NCBI GenBank assembly: GCA_041392765.1
Contig: JAWKLL010000029.1
Span: 1-64,000 of the forward strand
Length of the DNA: 64,000 bases
Source of the DNA: Lewinella sp041392765
GTDB taxonomy: Bacteria; Bacteroidota; Bacteroidia; Chitinophagales; Saprospiraceae
Reading direction: 5' to 3'
In this document: positions 31,768-42,388 of the stretch, piece by piece
Layout of the letters: every line of letters starts with the position of its first letter
How positions within the stretch are numbered: the first letter of the stretch is position 1
Notes under the pieces: generated by a model
Seen by the model: the letters and a program-made list of their open reading frames with translations, nothing else
The model's database searches: none
Told to the model about the DNA's origin: nothing
Made by a program: the position numbers and the translations under genes

Positions 31768-33489
31768 ATGAGATCAACGTTTACATTGTTTTTCTTTTTT
31801 GCCTTTGTTGCTTTTTCATGGGCACAAATCAATGACGAATCGCCATTTCCTGTGGATTTTGAAATACTGGCACCTTCCAGTATTGCAGGCACTTACGATT
31901 ATGGTACAAAAGTATCAAATGCAGACAACCCTATTTGGGGACCTCAACTTAGCGAGACCTTATCGGGTGAAGTTGTTTGGGCTTACGATGCAACCGATAG
32001 CTTGGGTTGTGAAGCCATTGTAACAGACCTCACTGGTAAGTTTGCACTGATCCGCAGAGGTACTTGTGGCTTCGTCAACAAAGTATTTAATGCACAAGAA
32101 GCGGGGGCTATTGCTTGTATCATTGTCAACCACTACGCTGACCCTGCACAGACAGGTGCAACCATCGTAGGTATGTTGGGTGGCGACGGCACCTTGTCTT
32201 CTCAAGTGACGATTCCTGCTGTTTTCATTGGTCGTACAACCGGAGAATTTATCACTAGCGAATTGGATGCAGGCAACCCTGTAACAGTTTCCTTCACGGT
32301 CAAGTCGTTTTATGACCCTATCAGCAGCTTTTCTTACCACACGCCATTAACAGATGCCCTTGATTTCGATAATTTCGAGATCAACTACATCAACGCCAAT
32401 GCAGACGAAGCCGTGGATGTTACCGTTACCGCTACCATCACTGCGCCTTCTGGTACCCAAACCACGTTGACGGGTATGAGCAATGTAGCACCGCTGGCAG
32501 ATTCTGTTGTCGCCATGGACGGAACATTCCTGCCAACCGAAATGGGCGAATACACCATACTATGGAGCAACGACCAAAGCACAGAAACATTAGAGAGCAA
32601 GTTTGTCATGACGGAATTCGCGTATGCCACCGACAACGGCACACTGAACCTGTCAGCAGGCCCTTCTGATGCCGATTTCGCCAGCACCTTCAATCTTACC
32701 TACCAGGTAGGTTCATTGGTGCTTTGCGATGCCGATGGTGCGCAAACTTCCTACGCTTCTTTTGGCATCGCCAACGCCGCCGATCTTTTCACTGGCGACA
32801 TCGATGCGGATCAGGTAGTGGTTATTCTTTATGATGGTGATGCCAATGATGACAACTCCCTCGATTTCGCAGCTTCTGGTGCTAGTTTCGACGACCTCAC
32901 GCCTGTGGCATTGGGAACCTACTTCATCAACGGCAACGAAACGCCCAGCGACATTCTTTACGTAGAATTGGAAGACCTCGCTGATGGCGACAACATCGTG
33001 GATCTCAAGCCCAACGGTGCGTACTATATCGTCATCGCTTACGATGGTTCTACCGCTGGAACAGGTATTGCGCCTAGGTTTGTAGCCAGCAATGATGTGG
33101 CTTACCTCAACTTCCCTACTACTCCGTTATTCCTCGACCAACTGTACACTGGATGGGCTGGCCTTATCGTGAGTGTTCGTTTGTATGTCAACGGGTTTGT
33201 ACAGGAAGTAGGTGCAGAAGACCTCCCAGCACTTGATCCTGCCAAAGTGACCATTGCCCCTAACCCCGTTAGCGAGCGCATGAACCTCACTTTCGATTTG
33301 GAGCAGGCTGCCGACAAAGTTCAAGTAGGCATTATGGATACCAACGGCAAAATTGTGGGTAACTATTCATTCCAGCAGGTTCATAAGCAAAACGAATCTG
33401 TGGATATGAGCCAATTGCCCACAGGTACTTACTTCATCACCGTTGTCACTCCTGAAGGTGTGCGCGTGGATAAAGTAGTTAAAATATAA
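31768..33489 (+). CDS. secreted PA-domain protein with T9SS type A sorting domain
   Basis: 573 residues, intact. A signal peptide (MRSTFTLFFFFAFVAFSWAQ) is followed by a protease-associated (PA) domain at about residues 70-165 (KFALIRRGTCGFVNKVFNAQ, AGAIACIIVN, TIPAVFIGRTTGEFI). Residues 180-480 contain Ig-like and unknown beta-rich regions, and residues 495-573 form a type A sorting domain (APNPVSERMNLTFDL...GIMDTNGKIV...SQLPTGTYFITVVT). No peptidase catalytic domain is present, so it is a PA-domain protein rather than an enzyme as far as can be seen. It is probably exported by T9SS to the surface. Confidence 0.85.
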   Translation: MRSTFTLFFFFAFVAFSWAQINDESPFPVDFEILAPSSIAGTYDYGTKVSNADNPIWGPQLSETLSGEVVWAYDATDSLGCEAIVTDLTGKFALIRRGTCGFVNKVFNAQEAGAIACIIVNHYADPAQTGATIVGMLGGDGTLSSQVTIPAVFIGRTTGEFITSELDAGNPVTVSFTVKSFYDPISSFSYHTPLTDALDFDNFEINYINANADEAVDVTVTATITAPSGTQTTLTGMSNVAPLADSVVAMDGTFLPTEMGEYTILWSNDQSTETLESKFVMTEFAYATDNGTLNLSAGPSDADFASTFNLTYQVGSLVLCDADGAQTSYASFGIANAADLFTGDIDADQVVVILYDGDANDDNSLDFAASGASFDDLTPVALGTYFINGNETPSDILYVELEDLADGDNIVDLKPNGAYYIVIAYDGSTAGTGIAPRFVASNDVAYLNFPTTPLFLDQLYTGWAGLIVSVRLYVNGFVQEVGAEDLPALDPAKVTIAPNPVSERMNLTFDLEQAADKVQVGIMDTNGKIVGNYSFQQVHKQNESVDMSQLPTGTYFITVVTPEGVRVDKVVKI

Positions 33490-33512
33490 GCTACGGTTCT
33501 TTTGAACCAAAA

Positions 33513-33555
33513 GAAAGGGGGTAATCGGATGTATATCTGATTATCCCCTTTTTCA
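33513..33555 (+). terminator. rho-independent terminator of the PA-domain gene
   Basis: AAAGGGGGTAATC and GATTATCCCCTTT form a stem around a short loop, ending in five Ts, 25 bp after the stop codon. Confidence 0.8.
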
Positions 33556-34010
33556 CTCAGTAGTTAAGTAAATAATGGGGCTATCGGGTCGGTTGAGCCG
33601 CCCCGCTACCGCGTCGTCCGCTGCATCCCCGCCGAGCGGGGATTTCGCTACCACCGCTGCCCCGAGGAGACCAACAAGTCAAACACAAAAGTGCGTCTTT
33701 GGCAATTGCTGTAAACAAACGTTTCTTTATAAGTGGATACCCTACTACTCGTGGTTGCGTTTTCAATACCATTTGCGTATTATATACCACTCCCTTCGGG
33801 GTTTTATTCACTTGTATTGCCGTTTATTACAATCAGATCACCCCTTCGGGGTTTGTTGAAAAGCCTACATACCCTTCTAAATAAATCCCGAAGGGATGGC
33901 AATATTGTAAAGTTCCATGATAACGAATAGCCTTGAACCCCTGAAGGGTGATATATAGTAGGATATTTATCCAACATTCACGTTATTTTTACCGCCCGAA
34001 ATATTTGCAT
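33556..34010. other. non-coding region with hairpin-rich repeat copy 2
   Basis: A GC-rich stretch (33578-33680, containing CCCCGCCGAGCGGGG) is followed by repeat copy 2. No gene is supported. Confidence 0.5.
33681..33990 (+). repeat. hairpin-rich intergenic repeat, copy 2
   Basis: Same orientation and module order as copy 1: CCCTTCGGGG, TTTATTACAATCAG, CCCCTTCGGGG, AATCCCGAAGGGATGG, AATATTGTAAAGTTCCATGA, then a CCCTGAAGGG palindrome and TAGGATATTTATCCA. Shorter than copy 1. Confidence 0.85.
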
Positions 34011-34946
34011 TTGACACCATCCGCAGCATATCGTCAGGTTATTGCCCAATCACCGGAGCAATACCCCATTTTTCACCAACCTTGGTGGTTGGATATTGCC
34101 TGTGACGGTAGTCATCGTTGGCAAGGATTAGTCACTCACCAGCTCCACAAGGGGATTCCTGCTATTATGCCTCTGCCCCTCTTGCCCATGAAGCGTATAC
34201 TGCCCGCCATCCGCAAACCTTTACTTACTCCTTATGGGCGCTCTGGTGGGCAGGTATCGCACAAATCGCTTCCCAAGAGCAGTTCCATTTAGCAGATCAA
34301 CTTTGGCCGGATTTAGTGGCGCAGTTGCCACCCGTTTTTACCTACACCAGACGTTCCGACCGGAACTATCTCAGGCATTACCCTTTCATCAAGTTGGATA
34401 CCGTTTGTTATCGCGCTATACCTTCCGATTAGCATCTGACACCCTCCACTTCAACCGCAACAACCAGCGATTGCTAAAAAAGCCCGTCATCTTTCCATCA
34501 CCACTTCCGATGACCCCGATTTACTGTGGAAGATGTTAGCAGATACGTTTGCTGAAAAACGCCAACCCATGCCCATCCCTCAAAAGCTCATGCAGCAACT
34601 TTTCTTTGCCGCTCACGAGCGAGGACAGTCGATATTGCGAGTCTGCCGTCATGAATCGGGGACAGCATTGGCCGCTATATGGATATTGTGGGATCAGCAA
34701 GCGGTATATCTGCTCAGTAATGCTGTCACTGCGGAAGGACGCAGCTCAGGGCTTATCCATTTTGGTGGCAGATTTAGTAGCAAATCCACCGTTCCTCACT
34801 TGCCTATTGACCTGTGCGGCACCATGCTGCCCGAAGTAGCCCGTATGAATGTAGGCTTAGGTGCAGATAGCCACCTTTGTGTAGAAATTGAGAAGGATGG
34901 CGCGTTTTCAGTTGAAATAAGAGTAGGAAACGTGAATTATGGATAA
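34011..34946 (+). CDS. FemAB/GNAT-like acyltransferase, frameshifts
   Basis: Segments in three frames read in order: PIFHQPWWLDIACDG (the start signature of these proteins), FTYTRRSDRNYLRHYPF region, FNRNNQRLLKKPVIFP, then MPIPQKLMQQLFFAAHERGQ, LAAIWILWDQQAVYLL and the C-terminal MLPEVARMN. This order matches the Bacteroidota FemAB-like GNAT acetyltransferases of about 310 residues. The first codons overlap the end of repeat copy 2; TTG 34011 is the likeliest visible start but uncertain. At least four indels are needed. Function beyond acyl or aminoacyl transfer is unknown. Confidence 0.68.
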
Positions 34947-35654
34947 GCCAAACGACGAAAGTCGCCGCTTACAACGCCTTTCAGGACTTATGTGTGGACA
35001 CAAATGGGTGTATCATATCACAAGATGCTCTTTTTCAATTAATTGTATCTATTAATTGAGACCTGTTAACCGTTGTACTTCTTTGCAGAAAGCGTGAAGC
35101 CCATCCTCCTCTATACCACCCCTTCGGGTTCAAGACTGTTCGTGATGATGGAACTTTACAATATTGCCATCCCTTCGGGATTTTTTATAAGGGTATGCAG
35201 GCTTTTTAATCAAACCCCGAAGGGTGAACTGATTGTAATAAACTGTAATACAAGTAAATAAAACCCCGAAGGGGTGGCATATAATACGCAAATGGCCTTG
35301 AAAACACATAACAGATTGACCAGATGTGTCCACACATAAGGCCTTTTGTAGGCTTCGTAAACGAACATCTCGTGTTTTTCGCCTTAAAGAAACAGCCTAT
35401 ATGTAGGATATTAATCCATAATTCACGTTAGGAAAGTTTCAGACCGCCCGCACAAGCTGCCTGGAAGGTAGCATACAGCCCTGCGGCATAGCGAAGCGGT
35501 GTATGCCACAGGGCTGTATGACAGTATAGGCCAGTCGCGAAGCGCGTATAGCCTATACCAAAGCCTGTAAGGGAGCGACCCCGTATCGGGTCAACCGATA
35601 CGGGGATGTGCCCTAATTAATACCCCTCACATGCTGACTCGTGCGATACGCTTG
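34947..35654. other. 708-bp non-coding region with hairpin-rich repeat copy 3
   Basis: It contains repeat copy 3, a TTATGTGTGGACACA motif near 34990 that recurs near 29380 and, inverted, near 35325, and a GC-rich stretch with paired segments around CCCTGCGGCAT/ATGCCACAGGG (35480-35520). No gene. Confidence 0.5.
35090..35430 (-). repeat. hairpin-rich intergenic repeat, copy 3 (inverted)
   Basis: It reads as the reverse complement of copy 1: ACCACCCCTTCGGGTTCAAG, ATGGAACTTTACAATATTGCC, ATCCCTTCGGGAT, ACCCCGAAGGGTGAACTG, ACTGTAATACAAG, AACCCCGAAGGGGTGGCATA, and ends TGTAGGATATTAATCCATAA. With copy 1 it encloses a 6-kb segment. Confidence 0.85.
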
Positions 35655-38600
35655 CTACGGCTTGATTTTTTCAGGCGATGCAATAATATCAATAGGACTT
35701 TCGCGAATCAACTGGTTGAGTTTGGGTAGTTCCTCTGAAATGATGCGGTTATAAGCTTTGAGTTCATCGTCAATCATAGCGGCTATTTCTGCCTTCACCG
35801 CATACGCTTGCTGAGTAGGACGGTGGTCGCCTATACCGACCAAGGCGTTTAAGTGCGCCAGTTTGTTAGTGAGCCGCACAGGAAAATTCAAAGGATCCTG
35901 GTTGCTCTGGTTCTTCGTTTGGTAAAGGGACTCTTCCACCGCTGTCAGCCCCTCGACGATGGCCTTGGCTTGGTTGCGCAAAGTTTCTTGCCCTGTCTCG
36001 GGTAATCTGTCGGTGAAAGCCTTGATCTGTTGCTTGATGGCACGAAGGTCTATGATAGCTTGGTGTGCCTCGCTCACCTTGTCCTGCACTGATTTCATAA
36101 AAGCAAACTGAGCCGCCATATCCTCGGTAGTGGCCTCGGAACGTGGGTCGGGTTTAATCTCGAAAGTCTGCGATTGCACGGCATCCCCCACGCTCAAACG
36201 CGCCTCGTACTGACCCGGTTGCGCCTTGGGGCCACCTACACCTGCCCACCAGAGTACCATACCGTCGAAGTCCACCCCATCGGGATAGCGCAAATCCCAG
36301 TTGAAGGTATTACCGCCCTTCTTGTACTCCAACTGTTCCTTCTTCTCCTTGGAGGTTGATGACCAAGTGCGCACCAATGTGCCGTTGGCATCGTAAATGG
36401 ATAGCTTAACAGCCACGCTATCGGCCGGTAATTCATTCACTAAATAATGTAGGGTAACACCGCCGGGATGATTGGTGCCTTCGGTCTTACTGGGTCGTCC
36501 TTGTGAGCCGTCCATTCGCCAAGCATCCATGGGGTTGAATAAGTGAAAATCTTTTTTAGCAACATCCTCCGACAACTGATGGAGAACCGTCAAATCGTCG
36601 ATTACCCAAAAGCTGCGCCCCTGCGTAGCCACGATAAGGTTGTCGTTTTTGATCGTCAAATCGGTGATGGGAACGATGGGGAGGTTCATTTGGAAAGGTT
36701 GCCAGTGCGCCCCATTATCGAAACTGATGTACATACCCGACTCTGTGCCAGCATAAAGCAAGCCTTTCCGCTTAGCATCAGCACGCACCACACGTGTGAA
36801 GTGGGCGGGGTCGATGCCCGTGGTAATTAATTTCCAAGAAGCGCCATAGTCTGTTGTATGGTAAAGATAAGGTTTGTAATCGCCTAATTTGTAGCGCGTA
36901 CCAGCCACAAATACGCCGCCAGGGTGGAAGGGATCGATATCGATACTGTTAATCATCATCCATTCGGGCATACCTTTAGGAGTGACGTTGCTCCAGTTTT
37001 TACCACCGTCGCGGGTGAGATGGATAAGGCCATCGTCGGAACCCGTCCAAATTACCCCTGTCTCATGGATAGACTCTGCTGCGGCAAAAATGGTACAATA
37101 GTACTCTACGGAGGTATTATCCTTGGTAATTGATCGCCGGAAGAGCCCCAATTTGGCAGGATCATTGCGGGTAAGGTCGGGGCTGATAGTTTCCCAGCTT
37201 TGGCCTCCATTTTCGGTAAAGTGCAGTTGGTTGGAGCAAGCATAAAGACGCTTGGGGTTATGAGGCGAAAAGAAGATGGGAAAGTTCCATTGGAAGCGGT
37301 ACTTCATCCCTCTGCACCGTGCCCCATGGGGTTGTCCGGCCACACATTGATAGCTTGTTCCTGCTTGGTGCGGTGGTTGAAACGAGTGAGATAGCCGTCA
37401 TAACTACCGCCATACACGATGTCGTTATCGAGTGGATCCACGGCGATGTGGGCACTCTTGCCCCCGGCGGTTGGTTCCCAATTGCGTTCGCCTATGCTAC
37501 GGCCATCCGTGCGATGCTCGATGCGGACGGTGCTGTTGTCTTGCTGTGCACCATAGATGCGGTATGGAAGTGGTTGTCGGTAACGACCCTGTAAAACTGA
37601 GCCGTGGGCTGGTTGTGATAAGTACTCCAGTTTTCGCCACCGTCGAAGCTGACTTGCGCCCCACCGTCATCCGCCATAATCATGCGCTGGTTGTCTTCGG
37701 GAGCAATCCACATATCATGGTGATCACCATGAGGGGCGTTGGATGCCTTGAAGGTCATACCCCCATCGGTAGATTTATGGTATGCCACATTCACCACATA
37801 CACCACGTTTTCGTCTTGGGTGTCGGCGTAGATGCGGGTATAATACCAAGCGCGTTGGCGCAAAGCCCGCGACTCATTGGTCTTTTTCCAAGTTTCGCCC
37901 CATCATCGGAACGATAAACACCGCCTTTTTCATTTTCGATAATTGCCCATATCCGGTCGCTATTCACAGGGAAACCGCCACACCACTGATTCCCCAAATA
38001 CCAGCGGGCAACCCTTTGCTGTCCGATATATTCACCCAGGTACTGCCACCGTCGGTGCTTTTCCAAAGAGCAGAACCTTCTCCGCCACTCTCCAAACTAT
38101 AAGGGGTGCGCCTCACACGCCAAGTGGTAGCGTAGAGGATACGCGGATTGTTAGGGTCTATCAAAAGATCTACCGCGCCAGCATCAGCGTTTACATAAAG
38201 GACTTTTTGCCAGGTTTTACCGCCATCTTGAGAGCGATACACGCCCCTTTCTTCAGAAGATTGGAATAGATTGCCCAAAACAGCCGCATAAACCCAATCG
38301 GGGTTATCGGGGTGAATACGTACTCGTGGTATGTGTCGGGAATTGGGTAAGCCAATATGTGACCACGTTTTGCCTGCGTCCACACTTTTGTACATACCAT
38401 AGCCGTAGGAAACATTGCCCCGAACGGTTACTTCACCGCCCCCCACATAGATCACGTTGGGGTCGGATTCGCTAACAGCTACGGCACCTATAGAACCACC
38501 AAAATAACCGTCGGAAATATTATTCCAAGTTTGGCCACCATCGGTAGTTTTCCAAACGCCCCCACCCGTAGCACCGAAGTAGTAAAGGTTGGGTTTACCG

Positions 38601-38761
38601 GGTACGCCCGTTACTGCGGCCGACCGTCCGCCCCGGAAAGGGCCGATTGAGCGGTATTGAAGGCTGCTGTACAGGTTTTCCTCAAAAGTTTGCCCAAATA
38701 ATAAGGGCCAAGCTAGGAGCATACAAAGTACCCCCAAGGTAGATTGGATATTGATTCGCAT
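35655..38761 (-). CDS. secreted BNR/VPS10-type beta-propeller glycosyl hydrolase-like protein, frameshifts
   Basis: ATG 38761 gives the signal peptide MRINIQSTLGVLCMLLAWPL (then LFGQ). Repeated BNR/sortilin strands follow (GGVWKTTDGGQTWNNIS, GMYKSVDAGKTWSHI, GVYRSQDGGKTWQKV, ALWKSTDGGSTWVNIS, GLIHLTRDGGKNWSNV), forming ten or more blades over about 750 residues. A C-terminal region with an Ig-like strand set (PGGVTLHYLVNELPADSVAV) and a coiled helical end complete about 1035 residues. Frame changes lie near 37965, 37480 and 37340. Such proteins are often labelled glycosyl hydrolases but no catalytic residues are evident. The propeller probably binds or acts on extracellular polymer. Confidence 0.83.
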
Positions 38762-38885
38762 TTTTTTGATACTAGTTTTTACAAGTAGTTGGATAAAAAT
38801 AGTCATTCCTCCACCACTTTGCTAATTTTATTGCAATTTTGCCGCTGATAAGCGATCTTTTGCAGCGTACACCCATCTTGAAGAT

Positions 38886-39910
38886 ATGGCAACCTCCCCG
38901 ACTCGTCGTTTTCCCGCAGAATGGGAACCTCAATCATTTGTTCAGTTCACTTTTCCCCACGCAGATAGCGACTGGGCGGATATGCTGGATGACGTAATGC
39001 CTACCTTTATACAATGTGTAGAGGCTGTAAGTCGCTATGAGAAAGTTTTAGTAGTAGCCAGCGACCGAGAGGCTATCAAACACAAGCTCTCCCATATTCC
39101 ACCAGAACGGTTGATGGTGGTGGGTTGTCCCAGCAACGATACGTGGGCACGCGACCACGGTGCTATCAGCATATTGGAAAACGGAACACTGGCATTGGTC
39201 GATTTTATATTCAATGGGTGGGGGTTGAAATTTGCGGCTAACCGCGACAATCTAATCTCTAAAACGCTACACACTTGGGGCATATTAGGCAACTGCACCC
39301 TCTATCAACCCGGCTTGGCAGTGGAAGGAGGTGCTTTAGAAACCGATGGGCAAGGTACGTTGATGAGCACCACGGAATGTATGCTTTCCCCCAACCGAAA
39401 TCCGCACCTTTCTTTGGATGAATTGGAATCTAAACTCACCGAATGGCTGGGCGTGGATCGTTTCCTTTGGTTGGAAAACGGCTATTTAGCTGGAGATGAC
39501 ACCGATTCCCACATTGATACGCTGGCGCGTTTCTGCGACCCTGCCACTATTGCTTATGTGCAATGCACGGACGAACAAGACGAGCATTTCGCCGCGTTAG
39601 CACTCATGGAACAGGAGTTATTGGACTTTCGCACCCGCGATGGCCAACCTTACCGATTAGTGCCGCTTCCCATGCCCGATGCTTGCTATGCAGAAGACGG
39701 TCACCGATTGCCGGCTACTTATGCCAACTTCCTCATTATTAACGGTGCCGTACTCGTGCCTGTATATGGGGTTGCCCAAGATGCAGCGGCTTTGGCTATC
39801 TTGGCAGGTTGTTTCCCGAAAGGGAAATCGTGCCTGTCAACTGCCGTATGTTGATTGAACAGCATGGGTCATTGCATTGCATCAGTATGCAGTATGCCAG
39901 CCAACCATAA
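38886..39910 (+). CDS. aguA: agmatine deiminase (PAD-Porph family), one late frameshift
   Basis: Start ATG 38886. Family motifs are PAEWEPQSFVQFTFPH, SNDTWARDHGAI (substrate and catalytic Asp/His region), FNGWGLKF, VEGGALETDGQGTL, GDDTDSHIDTLARF and, after a frame change near 39820, PVNCRMLIEQHGSLHCISMQ, which carries the catalytic Cys near the end. The corrected stop is at 39910 and the length about 341 residues. The enzyme hydrolyses agmatine to N-carbamoylputrescine for polyamine synthesis. The amidase that usually completes the pathway is not adjacent. Confidence 0.93.
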
Positions 39911-39976
39911 ATGGCCCCCCTTTTGAACCAATGCCCATCGGGAATCGTTTTCAATTCGTGCTAATTACCATTGACT

Positions 39977-41074
39977 ATGATAGGCTGGCGTTTCCAACAG
40001 TTTTTACCCGATAATAATAAGAAGGATGTTTTCGAGCAGTTGCTGGATGTGTTTCAGGAAATTCTCCTTCACACAGCGGGAAATGTGACGGAAGCCCTAT
40101 CGTGGCTGACTGAAGTGGATAAGCAGTTCAAGATCACCACGCCAGATTATGGCATAGCGGATTTCATCCAAGATCTCATCGACAAGGGCTACATCAAACC
40201 TCAAGACACTAATAATCCGGGGTATGTTCCTTCATCAAAAATGGAACTGTCTTTGCGCCGCAAGAGTTTGGATGACCTTTTTGGAGACTTGAAAAAAACA
40301 CGTGGCGGCAACCATGTCACCTCGCTCAGTGGCAAAGGAGATGAGCCTACTTCAGAATTGAGACCTTATGAGTTTGGCGATAAATTGGATCATTTAGCCA
40401 TTAGTGAAAGCCTCAAAAATGCGCAAATCAACCACGGTATAGACGATTTCCAACTGACTACCGAAGACTTGGAGGTGCGGGAAACCTTTTACCAAAGCCA
40501 AACCAGCACGGTGCTGATGATCGATATTTCCCATTCCATGATTTTGTATGGGGAAGACCGTATCACACCCGCCAAAAAGGTAGCCATGGCACTAAGTGAG
40601 TTCATCACCACTCGGTTCCCCAAAGATACCCTTGATGTCATTGTGTTTGGCAATGATGCTTGGCCCGTGGAAATAAAAGACCTGCCCTATCTGCAAGTAG
40701 GCCCTTACCACACCAATACCGTGGCCGGATTGGAGTTGGCGATGGATTTGTTGCGCCGTCGCCGCAATCCCAACAAGCAGATTTTTATGATTACCGATGG
40801 TAAACCTACTTGCCTTAAAAGAGGTAATAAATACTACAAAAACCCCTACGGTTTGGATCGTAAGATCATCAACCGCACCCTCAATTTAGCTGCTTCTTGT
40901 CGCAAGCTCAACATTCCCATCACCACTTTCATGATCGCCTCCGACCCTTGGTTGGTAGAATTTGTGGAACAATTCACCCAAGCAAACGGCGGAAAGGCAT
41001 TTTACAGCAACCTGTCGGGGTTGGGGGAATTCGTCTTTAGGGATTACAAAAACAGCAAGCGTCGAGGAAAATAA
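39977..41074 (+). CDS. VWA-domain protein, partner of a MoxR/ChlI-type ATPase
   Basis: 365 residues, intact. The N-terminal 170 residues are helical; residues 175-340 form a von Willebrand A domain with the MIDAS motif DISHS (DxSxS), the conserved Thr in VGPYHTNTVAG and ITDGKPT. Related proteins (ChlD/CoxE type) work with a AAA+ ATPase of the MoxR/ChlI class to remodel or load metal sites in other proteins. Such an ATPase is found at 50465-51945, separated by the sulfur-related genes. ATG 39977 is preferred to the TTG six bases upstream. Confidence 0.85.
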   Translation: MIGWRFQQFLPDNNKKDVFEQLLDVFQEILLHTAGNVTEALSWLTEVDKQFKITTPDYGIADFIQDLIDKGYIKPQDTNNPGYVPSSKMELSLRRKSLDDLFGDLKKTRGGNHVTSLSGKGDEPTSELRPYEFGDKLDHLAISESLKNAQINHGIDDFQLTTEDLEVRETFYQSQTSTVLMIDISHSMILYGEDRITPAKKVAMALSEFITTRFPKDTLDVIVFGNDAWPVEIKDLPYLQVGPYHTNTVAGLELAMDLLRRRRNPNKQIFMITDGKPTCLKRGNKYYKNPYGLDRKIINRTLNLAASCRKLNIPITTFMIASDPWLVEFVEQFTQANGGKAFYSNLSGLGEFVFRDYKNSKRRGK

Positions 41075-41176
41075 TCACAGTGCTCATAAATCAGCACGAT
41101 ACTTCCATCCCTAGCCATACTACACCCCGTTGCGAGAACGTTTACTGCAATATTCTGTTGACAAATTCGCACTGCC

Positions 41177-42106
41177 TTGAAAACGTTTTGGTTATCAACT
41201 TTTTGTGCTGTAATGATGGCACTCCCTGTAATAGGCCAGGCTCAGACCCGCCTTGCTGCTGCCGATTGGGAACGCATGGAAGCATGGGAAGACACCTTGG
41301 GGCTGTTATCCTACGCTTTCGTCAATGATTCCTCGGAAGAAAACCGCTTTTTTGCGGTGCGGGCATTTATCCCCAAGCTCGTCAATGCCCTGAAAACACC
41401 CGGCAGTTTCGATTATCCTTTCGAGCAGTTGCGCACCGTTTCCATCCAATATCCTGCGGATAGTACTTTCCGCATATTCACTTGGCAGTTGTATGTTGAT
41501 AAAGACAACTACCGCTACTATGGTGCTATACAGATGAACAATAGCGACTTGCAGCTTTTCCCCTTAGTGGATCGTTCATTCAACTTTAATGGGGATTACA
41601 CAACCGCTATTTTTGGCAAAGACGATTGGTTTGGTGCGCTTTACTACAATATACACGCTGTTACACAGGGCAATCAGACCTACTATTTACTTTTTGGTTT
41701 TGATGGGTATCAATTTTTCCGCAAGCGAAAATTGGTGGATGTGCTCACTTTTCAGGAGGGGAAACCCGTATTTGGTGCCCCTGTTTTTGTCAACGACTCC
41801 CCCAACGGAAAGACCGTGCAAAGCCGTCTGCTCCTGGAATACTCGGCAACGGCCAGCGTGCGCTGCAACTATGACCCAGCCCTAGAGCTGCTCATCTTTG
41901 ACCACCTTACGGAAATAGGTGGCCCTCATGGCGAAGGCCCTGTAAATATCCCCGATGGTACTTATGAAGCCTACCAGCTAGGCCCCGATGGGTACTGGCA
42001 CTACATTGAAAAAGTGTTCCACGAAACACTTGACGAGGCTCCTCGACCTGCGCCCCTTTTCGACGGTAAACGCAAAGATTTACTAGGTAATGGAGGAAGG
42101 CGGTAG
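41177..42106 (+). CDS. exported protein of unknown function, 309 residues
   Basis: The TTG start gives MKTFWLSTFCAVMMALPVIG followed by QAQ, a good signal peptide. The mature protein has a helical start and an aromatic beta-rich C-terminal half (YYLLFGFDGYQFFRKRKL; LEYSATASVRCNYDPALELL). The sequence resembles exported proteins of other Bacteroidota with no known role; no catalytic motif is visible. It lies between the VWA gene and the sulfur block. Confidence 0.7.
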   Translation: MKTFWLSTFCAVMMALPVIGQAQTRLAAADWERMEAWEDTLGLLSYAFVNDSSEENRFFAVRAFIPKLVNALKTPGSFDYPFEQLRTVSIQYPADSTFRIFTWQLYVDKDNYRYYGAIQMNNSDLQLFPLVDRSFNFNGDYTTAIFGKDDWFGALYYNIHAVTQGNQTYYLLFGFDGYQFFRKRKLVDVLTFQEGKPVFGAPVFVNDSPNGKTVQSRLLLEYSATASVRCNYDPALELLIFDHLTEIGGPHGEGPVNIPDGTYEAYQLGPDGYWHYIEKVFHETLDEAPRPAPLFDGKRKDLLGNGGRR

Positions 42107-42388
42107 ATGTGGAAAATGTTCTAAATGTTGGATCCCGATTATATATTTAAATTCACACTACTCTGATATACTTTCTTTACGCTCTGTCATCTCGAAAAAA
42201 CACCCACAATCCTTATTTACATTCTGTCTAAATAACAAACATTGAGATATAATTCTATTTTCCATTAAAAAAACCACCGTAAACATTGCAATATATGAAC
42301 ATTTGGTCATACTTTTATGCCCAGCAAGTATCCCCATTTAGGTAGGAAGGCTGCAAAACCGTATTATTTTCAATAAATCTTACCAAAT
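42107..42388. other. 282-bp AT-rich upstream region of the sulfur block
   Basis: No gene. The region is AT-rich and includes ATATATGAACATTTGGTCATAC near 42292, which has a weak dyad and could be a regulator or promoter site for the MBL/rhodanese gene; evidence is only its position. Confidence 0.3.
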
